From positions 2,418,001 to 2,482,000 of the forward strand of contig NZ_CP089096.1 in assembly GCF_021172165.1 (NCBI RefSeq): DNA of 64,000 nucleotides, in the 5' to 3' direction. The notes beneath the pieces are model-generated. The model was not told the DNA's origin, did not search any database, and saw only the letters and a program-made list of their open reading frames with translations. Position numbers and translations under genes: made by a program. This document shows, one piece after another, positions 29,682 through 38,609 of the stretch; within the stretch, counting starts at the first letter, position 1; each line of letters opens with the position of its first letter. Origin of the DNA: Flavobacterium channae. Lineage in GTDB: Bacteria > Bacteroidota > Bacteroidia > Flavobacteriales > Flavobacteriaceae.

Positions 29682-32600
29682 ATGAATTCATTCAACTTTA
29701 AAAAGTGGAACACTATTTTAGGATGGTCTACTTTTATTGTAGCATTAATTACTTATTCATTAACCGTTGAACCAACCCTTAGTTTTTGGGATTGTGGTGA
29801 GTATATAGCAACTTCTGCCAACTTAGAAGTTGGACACCCACCAGGAGCACCATTATTTCAAATGTTAGGTGCTTTTTTCGCAATGTTTGCTTTTAGTCTA
29901 GACAAGATTGCCTTAATGGTTAATTATCTTTCTGTATTTTCAAGTGCCTTTACCATTTTATTTATGTTTTGGTCATTGACAATTTTACTAAAAAAATTGA
30001 TTGTTGGCGAAAAAGAACTTTCTACAAACAACAGTGTAATGATTTTAGGAAGTGCTGCGGTAGCTTCTTTATCTTTTGCTTTTACTGATAGTTTTTGGTT
30101 TAATGCAGTTGAAGCAGAGGTTTATGCCATGGCTACTTTCTTAATTGCCTTACTTTTTTGGTTGGGATTACGTTGGGAACAAGAAATCAACACACCAAGA
30201 GGAAACAAATGGTTATTAATAATATCGCTTGTAATAGGACTTTCATTTGGAGTTCACTTCATGGCTTTGTTAACTTTCCCAGCAATTGGATTTCTATACT
30301 TCTTTAAAAAATACAACAACATTACAGTAAAATCTTTTTTAATCGCAAATGTTGTTATTGTTGCAATCTTACTTTTCATATTCAAGCTTTTGCTTCCTTA
30401 TACACTTGCATTCTTTGGAAAAACGGAAATTTTCATGGTTAACAGTCTTGGAATGCCATTTAATTCAGGAACTATTTTCGCTTTTATATTAATTGTAGCT
30501 GCTTTTTATTTTGGATTAAACTACACCAAGAAAAAAGGTCATGTTTTTTACAATACTTTAATATTATCAACACTTTTTATATTAATTGGATTTTCGACTT
30601 GGATGATGCTTCCAATACGCGCAAATGCTAATACACCAATTAACGAAAACAAACCTTCTGATGCCGCAGAAGTTTTAGCTTACTATAATCGTGAGCAATA
30701 TGGTGAACAAAAATTATTCTACGGACCACAATTTTCAGATACTTATTCAGGATTGGATCCAGTTACTCCATATTTAGATGACAAACCAAATTATGAGCGT
30801 GATTATAAAACAAAAAAATATGTAATTACTAACGATTACAAAAACGCCAAACAAAATACCGATGATGCTCACAAAGCATTTTTACCAAGAATGTGGAGTA
30901 ACGAGCACAACGAAAATTACATGATTTTCACTGAACCGTTAGAGTTTAGAATTAATCCAGAATACGCTCACGAAGATGAATTAGTTCAGATTGTTACGCA
31001 ATTTAGACAAGCTTATCAAGCAGGAGAAATCGACACAAAAGATTATGACAAATTCTTAAAAGGATATGGTGAATATTTGATAATAGACAAGCCAACCTTC
31101 TTCAACAATATGAAATTCATGTTCCAATATCAATTTGGTTACATGTATGTTCGTTATTTAATGTGGAATTTTGTAGGAAGACAAAGCGATGTTCAAGGGA
31201 AATATGACAACACTAATGGAAACTGGTTAAGTGGAATCAATTTTATTGACGAGATTTTTATTGGAACTCAGAAAAATCTTCCACCTGATATGCAAAACAA
31301 CAAAGGAAGAAACACTTATTTCTTTTTACCTTTTATTTTAGCTATAATTGGAATGGTTTTCCATGCTATGCGAGATAAAAAGAGCTTCTATGTTTTACTT
31401 GTTTTATTCTTATTTACAGGTTTTGCATTAAAAATCTACTTAAACGAAAGACCGTTTGAACCAAGAGAGAGAGATTATGCTTTGGTAGGTTCGTTCTATG
31501 TTTTTGCTATGTGGATTGCCTATGGGGTTTTTGCTATTTTTGAAACAATCAAAAAATACATTCAACCAAAGGTTGCTGTTCCAGTTGTTTTAGCAACTTC
31601 GTTATTAGCTTCACCAGTTATTTTAGCTGCTCAAAACTGGGACGATCACGATCGTTCTAACAAAGACACAGCTTACACAATGGCCAAAGCATATTTAGAT
31701 TCTTGTGAACCAAATGCAATTTTATTTACCATTGGTGACAACGATACTTTCCCGCTTTGGTACATGCAAGAAATTGAAGGTTACAGAACCGATATTAGAA
31801 TTGTAAATACAAGTTTATTTATGACCGATTGGTATATTGATCAAATGAAAATGAAATCTCATAGTTCTGATCCTATTCCAAGTTCGTTTAATAGAGATCA
31901 ATACAAAGGAAGTAATAGAGACTACAGTTTGTATGTAGAAAGAACTAAAGAACCATTATTATTAGACGAAATGATTAAATTCATTGCACTTGATGATGAA
32001 AGAGCAAAAATTGAATTGAACAATGGTCGTAAAATAAACTACTTCCCATCTAAAAAAGTTATTTATCCTGTAGATAAAGCAGCAGTAATAAAAAACAAAG
32101 TGGTTTCTGAGAAATTCTATGATTCTATTGTTCCTACAATTGAATTTGAAATTAAAGAAAAGGCGCTTTACAAAAATCGTTTAATGATGCTTGACATCAT
32201 CAACCAAAATAACTGGAAACGCCCTATTTACTTTACTGGTGGAAGTTTTGGTGAAGACGATTACATTTGGATGAAAAACTACTTACAATTAGACGGAATG
32301 TGCTTTAAGTTAGTTCCAATTAAAACTGAAGTAGAAACTCCAAGCCCAATGAGAATGGGACATATTGATTCTGAAAAAATGTACAATATTGTTATGAAAT
32401 GGGATTGGGGTAATAGTGGAAAACCAATTATTTATTACGATCCGGAAACACGTAAAAACAGTATTAGCTACAGAACTAATTTGGCTCGTTTAATGGAAAC
32501 ATTAATTTATGAAGAGAAGTTAGATAAAGCTGAAAAAGTAATCGATTTGGCTATGGAAAAAATGCCTGTTCAATACTTTGGCTACTATTCGATGCTTGAA

Positions 32601-32882
32601 CCATTTGCAATTGGCTACTACGAAGTAGGCAAAAAAGAAAAAGCAAGAGCGCTTATTTCTCAGGTTGTTAAAAAATACCAAGAGAACCTAACTTTCTACA
32701 ATAGTTGGAAACCTAGTGAGCAGAATTTTTCAATAATGGATATTGTTACAGACATTGAAATGTATCGAGATTTAATCAAGGTTGCTGAATCAGCAGATGA
32801 TTTAGAATTTTACAATCAAGAGAAAGTAAAATTCAACAACTTCAACAAAATGTTCAAGCGTTTTGGTAGAAAAATGGAATAA
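29682..32882 (+). CDS. Large DUF2723 family membrane protein (glycosyltransferase-like)
   Basis: A 1066-residue membrane protein. The N-terminal half has about a dozen hydrophobic helices and the DUF2723 signature: TVEPTLSFWDCGEYIATSAN near residue 30 and LEVGHPPGAPLFQMLG just after. An acidic residue in such a first loop is typical of GT-C fold enzymes that use lipid-linked sugars, so protein or lipid glycosylation is plausible, but no substrate can be named. Residues from about 660 form a soluble domain (ILFTIGDNDTFPLWYMQEIE) and the C-terminus has TPR-like helices (LDKAEKVIDLAMEKMP). It is a single-gene unit. Confidence 0.85.
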   Translation: MNSFNFKKWNTILGWSTFIVALITYSLTVEPTLSFWDCGEYIATSANLEVGHPPGAPLFQMLGAFFAMFAFSLDKIALMVNYLSVFSSAFTILFMFWSLTILLKKLIVGEKELSTNNSVMILGSAAVASLSFAFTDSFWFNAVEAEVYAMATFLIALLFWLGLRWEQEINTPRGNKWLLIISLVIGLSFGVHFMALLTFPAIGFLYFFKKYNNITVKSFLIANVVIVAILLFIFKLLLPYTLAFFGKTEIFMVNSLGMPFNSGTIFAFILIVAAFYFGLNYTKKKGHVFYNTLILSTLFILIGFSTWMMLPIRANANTPINENKPSDAAEVLAYYNREQYGEQKLFYGPQFSDTYSGLDPVTPYLDDKPNYERDYKTKKYVITNDYKNAKQNTDDAHKAFLPRMWSNEHNENYMIFTEPLEFRINPEYAHEDELVQIVTQFRQAYQAGEIDTKDYDKFLKGYGEYLIIDKPTFFNNMKFMFQYQFGYMYVRYLMWNFVGRQSDVQGKYDNTNGNWLSGINFIDEIFIGTQKNLPPDMQNNKGRNTYFFLPFILAIIGMVFHAMRDKKSFYVLLVLFLFTGFALKIYLNERPFEPRERDYALVGSFYVFAMWIAYGVFAIFETIKKYIQPKVAVPVVLATSLLASPVILAAQNWDDHDRSNKDTAYTMAKAYLDSCEPNAILFTIGDNDTFPLWYMQEIEGYRTDIRIVNTSLFMTDWYIDQMKMKSHSSDPIPSSFNRDQYKGSNRDYSLYVERTKEPLLLDEMIKFIALDDERAKIELNNGRKINYFPSKKVIYPVDKAAVIKNKVVSEKFYDSIVPTIEFEIKEKALYKNRLMMLDIINQNNWKRPIYFTGGSFGEDDYIWMKNYLQLDGMCFKLVPIKTEVETPSPMRMGHIDSEKMYNIVMKWDWGNSGKPIIYYDPETRKNSISYRTNLARLMETLIYEEKLDKAEKVIDLAMEKMPVQYFGYYSMLEPFAIGYYEVGKKEKARALISQVVKKYQENLTFYNSWKPSEQNFSIMDIVTDIEMYRDLIKVAESADDLEFYNQEKVKFNNFNKMFKRFGRKME

Positions 32883-32898
32883 CTAATTTCAAATCATA

Positions 32899-32940
32899 AA
32901 ATGTTCCAAGTGAAAGAAATTTCGTTTGGAACATTTTTTT
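32899..32940 (+). terminator. Terminator of the DUF2723 gene
   Basis: A 12-bp stem (AAAATGTTCCAA with TTGGAACATTTT) around a 16-nt loop is followed by a T run, 16 nt after the stop codon. Confidence 0.82.
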
Positions 32941-32957
32941 TATAGTAATTTTACAAT

Positions 32958-33596
32958 ATGAACTTCTATTGGGTAAAAACTAACAAACTAATCAAAATAA
33001 TTTTCAATAAACTGATTTGGGACATACCCAATTCGGATAAAAAAATCTATTTAACATTTGATGATGGCCCAATTCCAGAAGTTACTGAATGGGTTTTAGA
33101 ACTCTTAAAATCGGAAGGGATTAAAGCTACTTTTTTTTGTATTGGCGACAACATCCGAAAACATCCTGAAGTTTATAAAAGAATTTTGTCTGAAGGACAT
33201 CAAACAGGAAACCATACTTTCAATCATTTAAACGGTTGGAAAACAAAAACTAGTAATTATATCGATAATTTCAAGTTGTGCGAAACTCAACAGTTAAAAC
33301 TCGAAACTCAAAACTCAAAACTCTTTCGTCCTCCGTACGGAAAAATCAAGACAAGACAATCAAAAGCAATTCGACAATTAGGCTACAAGATAATTATGTG
33401 GGATGTATTGAGTTACGATTTTGATGCTACAGTTTCACCTGAAAAATGTTTAGAAAATGTCATTTCGAATACGCAACAAGGAAGTATTATCGTATTTCAC
33501 GATAGTATTAAATCAGAAAAAAATCTGAGGTTTGCTTTACCTAAAGCAATTAAAGTTTTAAAAGAAAAGGGCTTTGTCTTTGATGTAATTTCTTAG
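32958..33596 (+). CDS. Polysaccharide deacetylase family protein (NodB homology domain)
   Basis: A 212-residue metal-dependent deacetylase of carbohydrate esterase family 4. The five family motifs can be followed: TFDDGP (near residue 34), HTFNH with the two metal-binding His (near 87), RPPYG (near 124), WDVLSYDFD (near 143) and IIVFHDS (near 177). The substrate could be peptidoglycan or another amino sugar polymer. There is no signal peptide; a basic, weakly hydrophobic start (KTNKLIKIIFNKLIW) may associate with the membrane. Codons for about residues 109 to 123 are made of a 7-bp tandem repeat, just before RPPYG. Its stop codon overlaps that of the converging thioredoxin-like gene. Confidence 0.9.
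   Translation: MNFYWVKTNKLIKIIFNKLIWDIPNSDKKIYLTFDDGPIPEVTEWVLELLKSEGIKATFFCIGDNIRKHPEVYKRILSEGHQTGNHTFNHLNGWKTKTSNYIDNFKLCETQQLKLETQNSKLFRPPYGKIKTRQSKAIRQLGYKIIMWDVLSYDFDATVSPEKCLENVISNTQQGSIIVFHDSIKSEKNLRFALPKAIKVLKEKGFVFDVIS
33283..33324 (+). repeat. 7-bp tandem repeat array inside the deacetylase gene
   Basis: Six consecutive 7-mers: AAACTCA, ACAGTTA, AAACTCG, AAACTCA, AAACTCA, AAACTCT. The second unit is diverged. The 42 bp equal 14 codons, so the array keeps the reading frame. Confidence 0.8.
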
Positions 33597-33889
33597 GCTT
33601 GTTCTTGCACTAATGAAATTAATGTGTTTGCATCAAGTTCTCCGCTTTGTCTCCATACCATTTGACCTTCTTTATAAATCATTAAAGTAGGTAAACCTTT
33701 TATACGAAGCGCTTCGGCTAATTCCTGATTTTTGTCTACATCAATTTTAATTACACGTGCTTTGTCTCCTAAAGCAGCTGCTACATGACGAATTACTTCA
33801 TTCATAGCTACTGAAGGCTCATTCCACTCTGTAAAAAAATCGATTAGTACAGGTACTTGAGCATCGATTAGTTCTCCAAATTTTGACAT
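33593..33889 (-). CDS. Thioredoxin-fold protein lacking the CxxC active site
   Basis: A 98-residue thioredoxin-like protein. The fold is easy to follow: VPVLIDFFTEW at strand beta-3, ARVIKIDVDKNQELAEALRI, and the cis-proline loop KGLPTLMIY, followed by the GELDANTLISLV helix. Where a thioredoxin has WCGPC, this has WNEPS at residues 22 to 26, so both redox cysteines are absent, and there is no other Cys. It therefore cannot act as a dithiol reductase; a binding or chaperone role is inferred. The ATG at 33889 is chosen over one 13 codons upstream because the family begins near SKFGELI. Its stop codon overlaps that of the deacetylase. Confidence 0.85.
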   Translation of the reverse strand: MSKFGELIDAQVPVLIDFFTEWNEPSVAMNEVIRHVAAALGDKARVIKIDVDKNQELAEALRIKGLPTLMIYKEGQMVWRQSGELDANTLISLVQEQA

Positions 33890-33964
33890 AAATTGCAATT
33901 TATTAGTATCAAAAATATTAATTTTCACACGAAAATAATATACAAATGTAGCATTTTTACTGAA

Positions 33965-35194
33965 TTACACTACTTTTTCTCCTTTTTTTAGTTCAATTAC
34001 CGTAATTTCAGGCATAATTCCTACTCTACCAGGGTAAGCATGAAAGCCAAAACCACGATTTACATAAATGTATCTTCCAGCATTTTCGTACAATCCAGCC
34101 CATTGTTTGTATACATATTGAACCGGACTCCATTTTACCCAACCAGGAATCTCAATCCCAAATTGCAAACCATGCGTATGACCCGAAAGTGTTAAATGAT
34201 AATGATTGTCGTCATGCTGAATTTTCTCGTCCCAATGACTTGGATCGTGACTCATTACAATTTTGAAATCTTCTTTAGATAATCCTTTTGAGGCCAAATT
34301 CAAATCGCCACGCTCACCGAATTTTCTTCCCCAGTTTTCAACTCCAACAATTGCTAATTCCTGATTGTCTTTTTTGATTTTTACATGCTCATTCAATAAC
34401 AACTTGAAATCAATCTTATCATGAATCGCTTTGATATTCTCAAAATTTCGGGCTTTATCTTGTTTTGACGGCCAATCCACATACTCTCCATAGTCGTGAT
34501 TTCCTAAAACAGAAAACTTCCCATATTTTGGATTATGAATTCCTTTAAAAGTATCAATCCATGGATCCATTTCGGTTGCATGAGTATTCACAATATCACC
34601 CGTAAACAAAACCATATCCGAATTTTGCTCATTAATCAAATCAATTGCATACTGAATTTTTTCAGCATCATCAAAACTTCCACTGTGAACATCCGAAATA
34701 TGCGTAATTGTAGTTCCATCAAAAGCATCAGGCAAATCTGGAAAAAACAGCGTTTGTCTGATTACTTTGTAATTGTACTTTCCAATAGTAATTCCGTATA
34801 AAAAAGAAGCAAACGGTATAGCCGCAATTCCCAAAGCAATTTGACTCACAAAACGTCTTCTTTCGGGTAAAAAACTTTCAGAACCACTTTTAGTTATTAC
34901 ACCAAATATCCCAACAAAAAAACGAACAATATCTTCTCCAAATAGAATGATAGTTACTAATAATTTTGGCACATATAATAGTAACAACAAACCCATTGTC
35001 ATCATTGTTTTTGGTGTTTGCCCTACACTTCTATCAAAATGATACAATTGATAAATAATATAAGCTAATGCAATTGCAGATGTTATATAATAGAAAATAA
35101 AAAACCACTTCGATTTTATCAAAGTTTTAAATGCCTGAAACGCATAGATTTCCAGAATGACAACAAATACTAAAAAAACAATCCAACGAATCAT
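33965..35194 (-). CDS. Membrane-anchored metallophosphoesterase
   Basis: A 409-residue calcineurin-like phosphoesterase with four N-terminal membrane segments (beginning MIRWIVFLVFVVILEIYAF) and a linker helix around residues 118 to 135. The metal-binding motifs run in order: THISDVHSGS (near residue 165), FTGDIVNTH (near 200), VLGNHDYGEY (near 230), SHDPSHW (near 315) and SGHTHGLQFG (near 333). It resembles the YkuE/YaeI group, whose members include UDP-diacylglucosamine-type hydrolases, but the substrate is not evident here. It is 75 nt upstream of the thioredoxin-like gene on the same strand. Confidence 0.9.
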   Translation of the reverse strand: MIRWIVFLVFVVILEIYAFQAFKTLIKSKWFFIFYYITSAIALAYIIYQLYHFDRSVGQTPKTMMTMGLLLLLYVPKLLVTIILFGEDIVRFFVGIFGVITKSGSESFLPERRRFVSQIALGIAAIPFASFLYGITIGKYNYKVIRQTLFFPDLPDAFDGTTITHISDVHSGSFDDAEKIQYAIDLINEQNSDMVLFTGDIVNTHATEMDPWIDTFKGIHNPKYGKFSVLGNHDYGEYVDWPSKQDKARNFENIKAIHDKIDFKLLLNEHVKIKKDNQELAIVGVENWGRKFGERGDLNLASKGLSKEDFKIVMSHDPSHWDEKIQHDDNHYHLTLSGHTHGLQFGIEIPGWVKWSPVQYVYKQWAGLYENAGRYIYVNRGFGFHAYPGRVGIMPEITVIELKKGEKVV

Positions 35195-35319
35195 TAGCTA
35201 TTCTTTTTTTGCAAAGTAAGTAACAAGTTGTACAAATTGATGCTACATTAAATGAAATTTAACAAAGTTTTTTTAAACAAAGAATTGTACTTTTACATTT
35301 TAAATGAAATTTCTGAACA

Positions 35320-38172
35320 ATGTCACAAAAACGTCTTTTTTTACTCGATGCCTACGCCTTAATTTTTAGAGGATATTACGCTTTTATCAAAAACCCAAGA
35401 ATCAATTCTAAAGGAATGGATACTTCTGCCATTATGGGATTTATGAATTCTTTGATGGATGTTATTAAGCGCGAAAAACCAGATCATTTAGCGGTAGCGT
35501 TTGATAAAGGCGGAAGCGATTATCGTTTTAAAATGTATCAAGAATACAAAGCGCATCGTGACGAAACTCCAGAAGCGATTAAAATTGCGGTTCCTTATAT
35601 TCAAGAATTATTGAAAGCGATGCACATTCCAATTATCGAAAAAGCAGGTTTTGAAGCCGATGATTTGATTGGAACTTTAGCCAAACAAGCCGAAAAAGAA
35701 GGTTTTCAAGTATTCATGGTAACGCCAGATAAGGATTTTTCGCAATTGGTTTCGGAAAATATTTTCATGTACAAACCTGCCCGAATGGGGAATGACATCG
35801 AGATTTGGGGAATTCCCGAAGTCTTAGAAAAATTTGAAATCGAGCGCCCAGAACAAGTGATTGATTTCTTAGGAATGATGGGCGATTCTGCCGATAATAT
35901 TCCAGGATTGCCTGGTGTGGGTGAAAAAACAGCTAAAAAATTCTTAGCGGAATACGGAACTTTAGAAAACTTGCTAGCCAACACGCATCAATTAAAAGGT
36001 GCAATGAAAGATAAAATCGAAGCGAATAAAGAATTAGGGATTCTATCCAAAAAATTAGCGACTATCCTACTCGATTGCCCAGTGACTTTTGATGCTGACG
36101 ATTACGAATTATCAAAACCTGATGTGGAAAAAACCGATGCGTTATTTCAGGAATTAGAATTCCGCCAAATGAAAGCGCAATTTGATAAGTTATTTGGAAC
36201 TGGAAAAGAATATGACGAAATTGACAGCAATGGCAATACTTCTGAAATTCCACAACCAACAAAAAAAGCGCCAGTAAAAAAATCAAACGAAGACCAATTT
36301 GATTTGTTTGGTTTTAGTGATGAATCGGATGAACCAACTGCGAATCATTCCTATTATGCGACTTTAGAAAACACAACGCATTTCTACCAAATCGTTCAAG
36401 GTGATTTACCAGTAAAATTGTTAATGCAGAATTTATTAAACCAAACTTCGGTTTGTTTTGATACTGAAACTACTGGAATTGACGCTTTGAATGCCGAGTT
36501 AGTAGGAATGTCATTCTCTTTCGAAAAAGGGAAAGGATTTTACGTTCCGTTTCCAGAAAATCAGGAAGAAGCGCAAAATCTAATTGAAAAATTCCGACCT
36601 TTCTTCGAAAATGAAACCATCGAAAAAATTGGTCAGAACATGAAATATGACTTGAAAATTCTTTCGAATTACAACATTCAAGTCAAAGGAAAATTATTCG
36701 ACACCATGATTGCGCATTATCTAATTAATCCAGATATGCGTCATAATATGGATGTGTTGTCGGAAACGTATTTGAAATATGCACCAAAATCGATTGAAAC
36801 TTTAATTGGTAAAAAAGGAAAAAATCAATTGTCAATGCGTGATGTCCCTCTGGAAGACATAAAAGAATATGCAACCGAAGATGCTGATATTACCTTCCAA
36901 CTAAAAGAACATTTCCAACCGATTTTAGAAAAAGTAGGTACAAAAAAATTGTTTGACGAAATCGAAATTCCGTTAGTTCCCGTTTTAGCGGATATGGAAA
37001 AAGAAGGGATTCGTTTGGATGTGGAATTTCTAAAAAGTATGTCGGTTGACATGCAAAAAGAAATCGATGCGTTTGAACAACAAATCTATGAAACGGCGGG
37101 TGAGAAATTCAATTTGGCTTCTCCAAAACAATTGGGCGATATTTTATTCGACAAACTAAAAATCGGTGGTGCGAAACAAAAGAAAACCAAAACCGGTCAA
37201 TATGCCACTGGTGAAGAAGTGTTAAGTTATTTAGCAAACGAACATCAAATTGTACGCGATATTTTAGAATGGCGTCAAATGGTGAAATTGCAAAGCACTT
37301 ATATTGATGCTTTGCCAAATCAGGTCGATAAAAAAACAGGAAGAGTGCATACGGATTATATGCAAACGGTTGCTGCTACAGGTCGTTTGAGTTCGAATAA
37401 TCCGAATTTACAAAACATTCCAATTCGTACCGAAAGAGGAAGACAAATTAGAAAAGCCTTCATTGCACGCGATGAAAATTATACCTTACTTTCTGCCGAT
37501 TATTCTCAAATTGAATTGCGCATCATTGCCGCTTTGTGTGGCGAAGAAAATATGATTAAAGCGTTTCAAAATCACGAAGACATTCACAAAAGTACGGCTG
37601 CAAAAGTATTCAATGTACCTTTAGATGAAGTGACAAAAGAACAAAGAAGCCATGCTAAAACCGTAAACTTCGGAATTATTTATGGGGTTTCAGCTTTTGG
37701 ATTGAGCAACCAAACCAATTTATCAAGAAAAGAAAGTGCCGATTTAATTGAAGCATATTACAAAACGTATCCAAGATTAAAATCGTTTATTCAAGAGCAA
37801 GTAGATTTTGCTAGAGAACATGGTTATGTAGAAACGATTTCAGGAAGAAGACGATATTTAAAAGACATCAACTCAGCCAATGCGATTGTTCGTGGCGGTG
37901 CGGAACGAAATGCGGTAAATGCGCCAATTCAAGGTTCGGCAGCCGATATTATTAAAATTGCGATGATTAACATTCACAAAAAACTAACGGCTGAAAATTG
38001 GAAATCTAAAATGCTATTGCAAGTACATGACGAATTAGTATTTGACGTGCACAACTCCGAATTAGAGAAAATACAACCGATGATTAAACACGAAATGGAA
38101 AATGCTTTCAAAATGGCAGTTCCGTTAGATGTAGAAATTGGATTGGGTAAAAATTGGTTGGAAGCGCATTAA
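35320..38172 (+). CDS. polA: DNA polymerase I
   Basis: Pol I fills repair gaps and removes RNA primers. At 950 residues it has all three domains. The 5' nuclease (FLLDAYALIFRGYYAF; later GLPGVGEKTAKKFL) covers about residues 1 to 300. The 3'-5' exonuclease keeps its acidic motif CFDTETTGIDAL near residue 380 and YATEDADIT near 527, so proofreading should be active. The polymerase has TAATGRLSSNNPNLQNIP, the motif A DYSQIELRIIA near 726, and LLQVHDELVFDV for motif C. It is a single-gene unit, divergent from the phosphoesterase, with a terminator about 80 nt downstream. Confidence 0.97.
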   Translation: MSQKRLFLLDAYALIFRGYYAFIKNPRINSKGMDTSAIMGFMNSLMDVIKREKPDHLAVAFDKGGSDYRFKMYQEYKAHRDETPEAIKIAVPYIQELLKAMHIPIIEKAGFEADDLIGTLAKQAEKEGFQVFMVTPDKDFSQLVSENIFMYKPARMGNDIEIWGIPEVLEKFEIERPEQVIDFLGMMGDSADNIPGLPGVGEKTAKKFLAEYGTLENLLANTHQLKGAMKDKIEANKELGILSKKLATILLDCPVTFDADDYELSKPDVEKTDALFQELEFRQMKAQFDKLFGTGKEYDEIDSNGNTSEIPQPTKKAPVKKSNEDQFDLFGFSDESDEPTANHSYYATLENTTHFYQIVQGDLPVKLLMQNLLNQTSVCFDTETTGIDALNAELVGMSFSFEKGKGFYVPFPENQEEAQNLIEKFRPFFENETIEKIGQNMKYDLKILSNYNIQVKGKLFDTMIAHYLINPDMRHNMDVLSETYLKYAPKSIETLIGKKGKNQLSMRDVPLEDIKEYATEDADITFQLKEHFQPILEKVGTKKLFDEIEIPLVPVLADMEKEGIRLDVEFLKSMSVDMQKEIDAFEQQIYETAGEKFNLASPKQLGDILFDKLKIGGAKQKKTKTGQYATGEEVLSYLANEHQIVRDILEWRQMVKLQSTYIDALPNQVDKKTGRVHTDYMQTVAATGRLSSNNPNLQNIPIRTERGRQIRKAFIARDENYTLLSADYSQIELRIIAALCGEENMIKAFQNHEDIHKSTAAKVFNVPLDEVTKEQRSHAKTVNFGIIYGVSAFGLSNQTNLSRKESADLIEAYYKTYPRLKSFIQEQVDFAREHGYVETISGRRRYLKDINSANAIVRGGAERNAVNAPIQGSAADIIKIAMINIHKKLTAENWKSKMLLQVHDELVFDVHNSELEKIQPMIKHEMENAFKMAVPLDVEIGLGKNWLEAH

Positions 38173-38174
38173 TT

Positions 38175-38208
38175 AGTGGTCAGTGGACAGTAGCAGTTGG
38201 CAGTTGGA
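38175..38208 (+). repeat. 7-bp-period tandem repeat just after polA
   Basis: The units are AGTGGTC, AGTGGAC, AGTAGC (one base short), AGTTGGC and AGTTGGA. It starts two bases after the polA stop codon and ends before the terminator. Confidence 0.75.
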
Positions 38209-38216
38209 TTAGTTTT

Positions 38217-38244
38217 GTCATTTCAACGAAGTAGAAATCACATT
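38217..38244 (+). repeat. Possible dispersed palindromic element
   Basis: A short sequence with ATTTC and GAAAT arms around a 9-nt loop, located between the 7-bp repeats and the polA terminator. It resembles short palindromic intergenic sequences that I recall from other Flavobacteria, but one copy in one window cannot show that it is repetitive. Confidence 0.3.
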
Positions 38245-38254
38245 ATATAACCTC

Positions 38255-38286
38255 AAACCCGATACGTTACAAAACCTATCGGGTTT
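38255..38286 (+). terminator. Terminator of polA
   Basis: A perfect 10-bp stem (AAACCCGATA with TATCGGGTTT) around a 12-nt loop is followed by A and then a T run. It is 82 nt after the polA stop codon. Confidence 0.82.
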
Positions 38287-38317
38287 ATTTTTTGAAAACA
38301 TTTTGCCATTTCAAATA

Positions 38318-38341
38318 ATATTTAGATATTTGTCTAAATAT
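38318..38341 (+). promoter_or_regulatory. Operator for the SdpR-like repressor, overlapping its own promoter
   Basis: A perfect inverted repeat, ATATTTAGA then TCTAAATAT, with a 6-nt spacer, ends 10 nt before the ATG of the ArsR-type gene. A TTTTG at 38301-38305 and the -7-like GATATTTG at 38325-38332 are 19 nt apart, so the dyad covers the -7 region. This fits autorepression by the downstream winged-helix protein. Confidence 0.75.
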
Positions 38342-38351
38342 ATAAATTAAT

Positions 38352-38606
38352 ATGAACGCAATTTTCAAAGCCTTAAACGACGAAACCAGAAGAGATATTC
38401 TGGAATTGCTGCGCAAACAGGAAATGACGGCTGGCGATATTGCGGATCAATTTCATATTTCAAAACCCAGTATTTCGCATCATTTAGATATTTTAAAACG
38501 TGCCGATTTAGTCACGAGCGAGAAAAAAGGGCAATTTGTAGTCTATTCTTTAAACACTACAATTGTTGACGACATTTTACAATGGATTATTACCCTAAAA
38601 AAATAA
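38352..38606 (+). CDS. ArsR-family autorepressor (SdpR-like)
   Basis: An 84-residue winged-helix DNA-binding protein: FKALNDETRRDILELLRKQE, then the recognition helix region ISKPSISHHLDILKRADLV and the wing SEKKGQFVVYSL. It has no Cys-rich metal site, unlike ArsR/SmtB metal sensors, and matches the SdpR type. In Bacillus subtilis, SdpR represses its own operon with the immunity protein SdpI; here the SdpI-like gene follows 3 nt later, the same arrangement. A perfect dyad lies over its promoter. No sdpABC toxin genes are in the window. Confidence 0.85.
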   Translation: MNAIFKALNDETRRDILELLRKQEMTAGDIADQFHISKPSISHHLDILKRADLVTSEKKGQFVVYSLNTTIVDDILQWIITLKK

Positions 38607-38609
38607 AGT

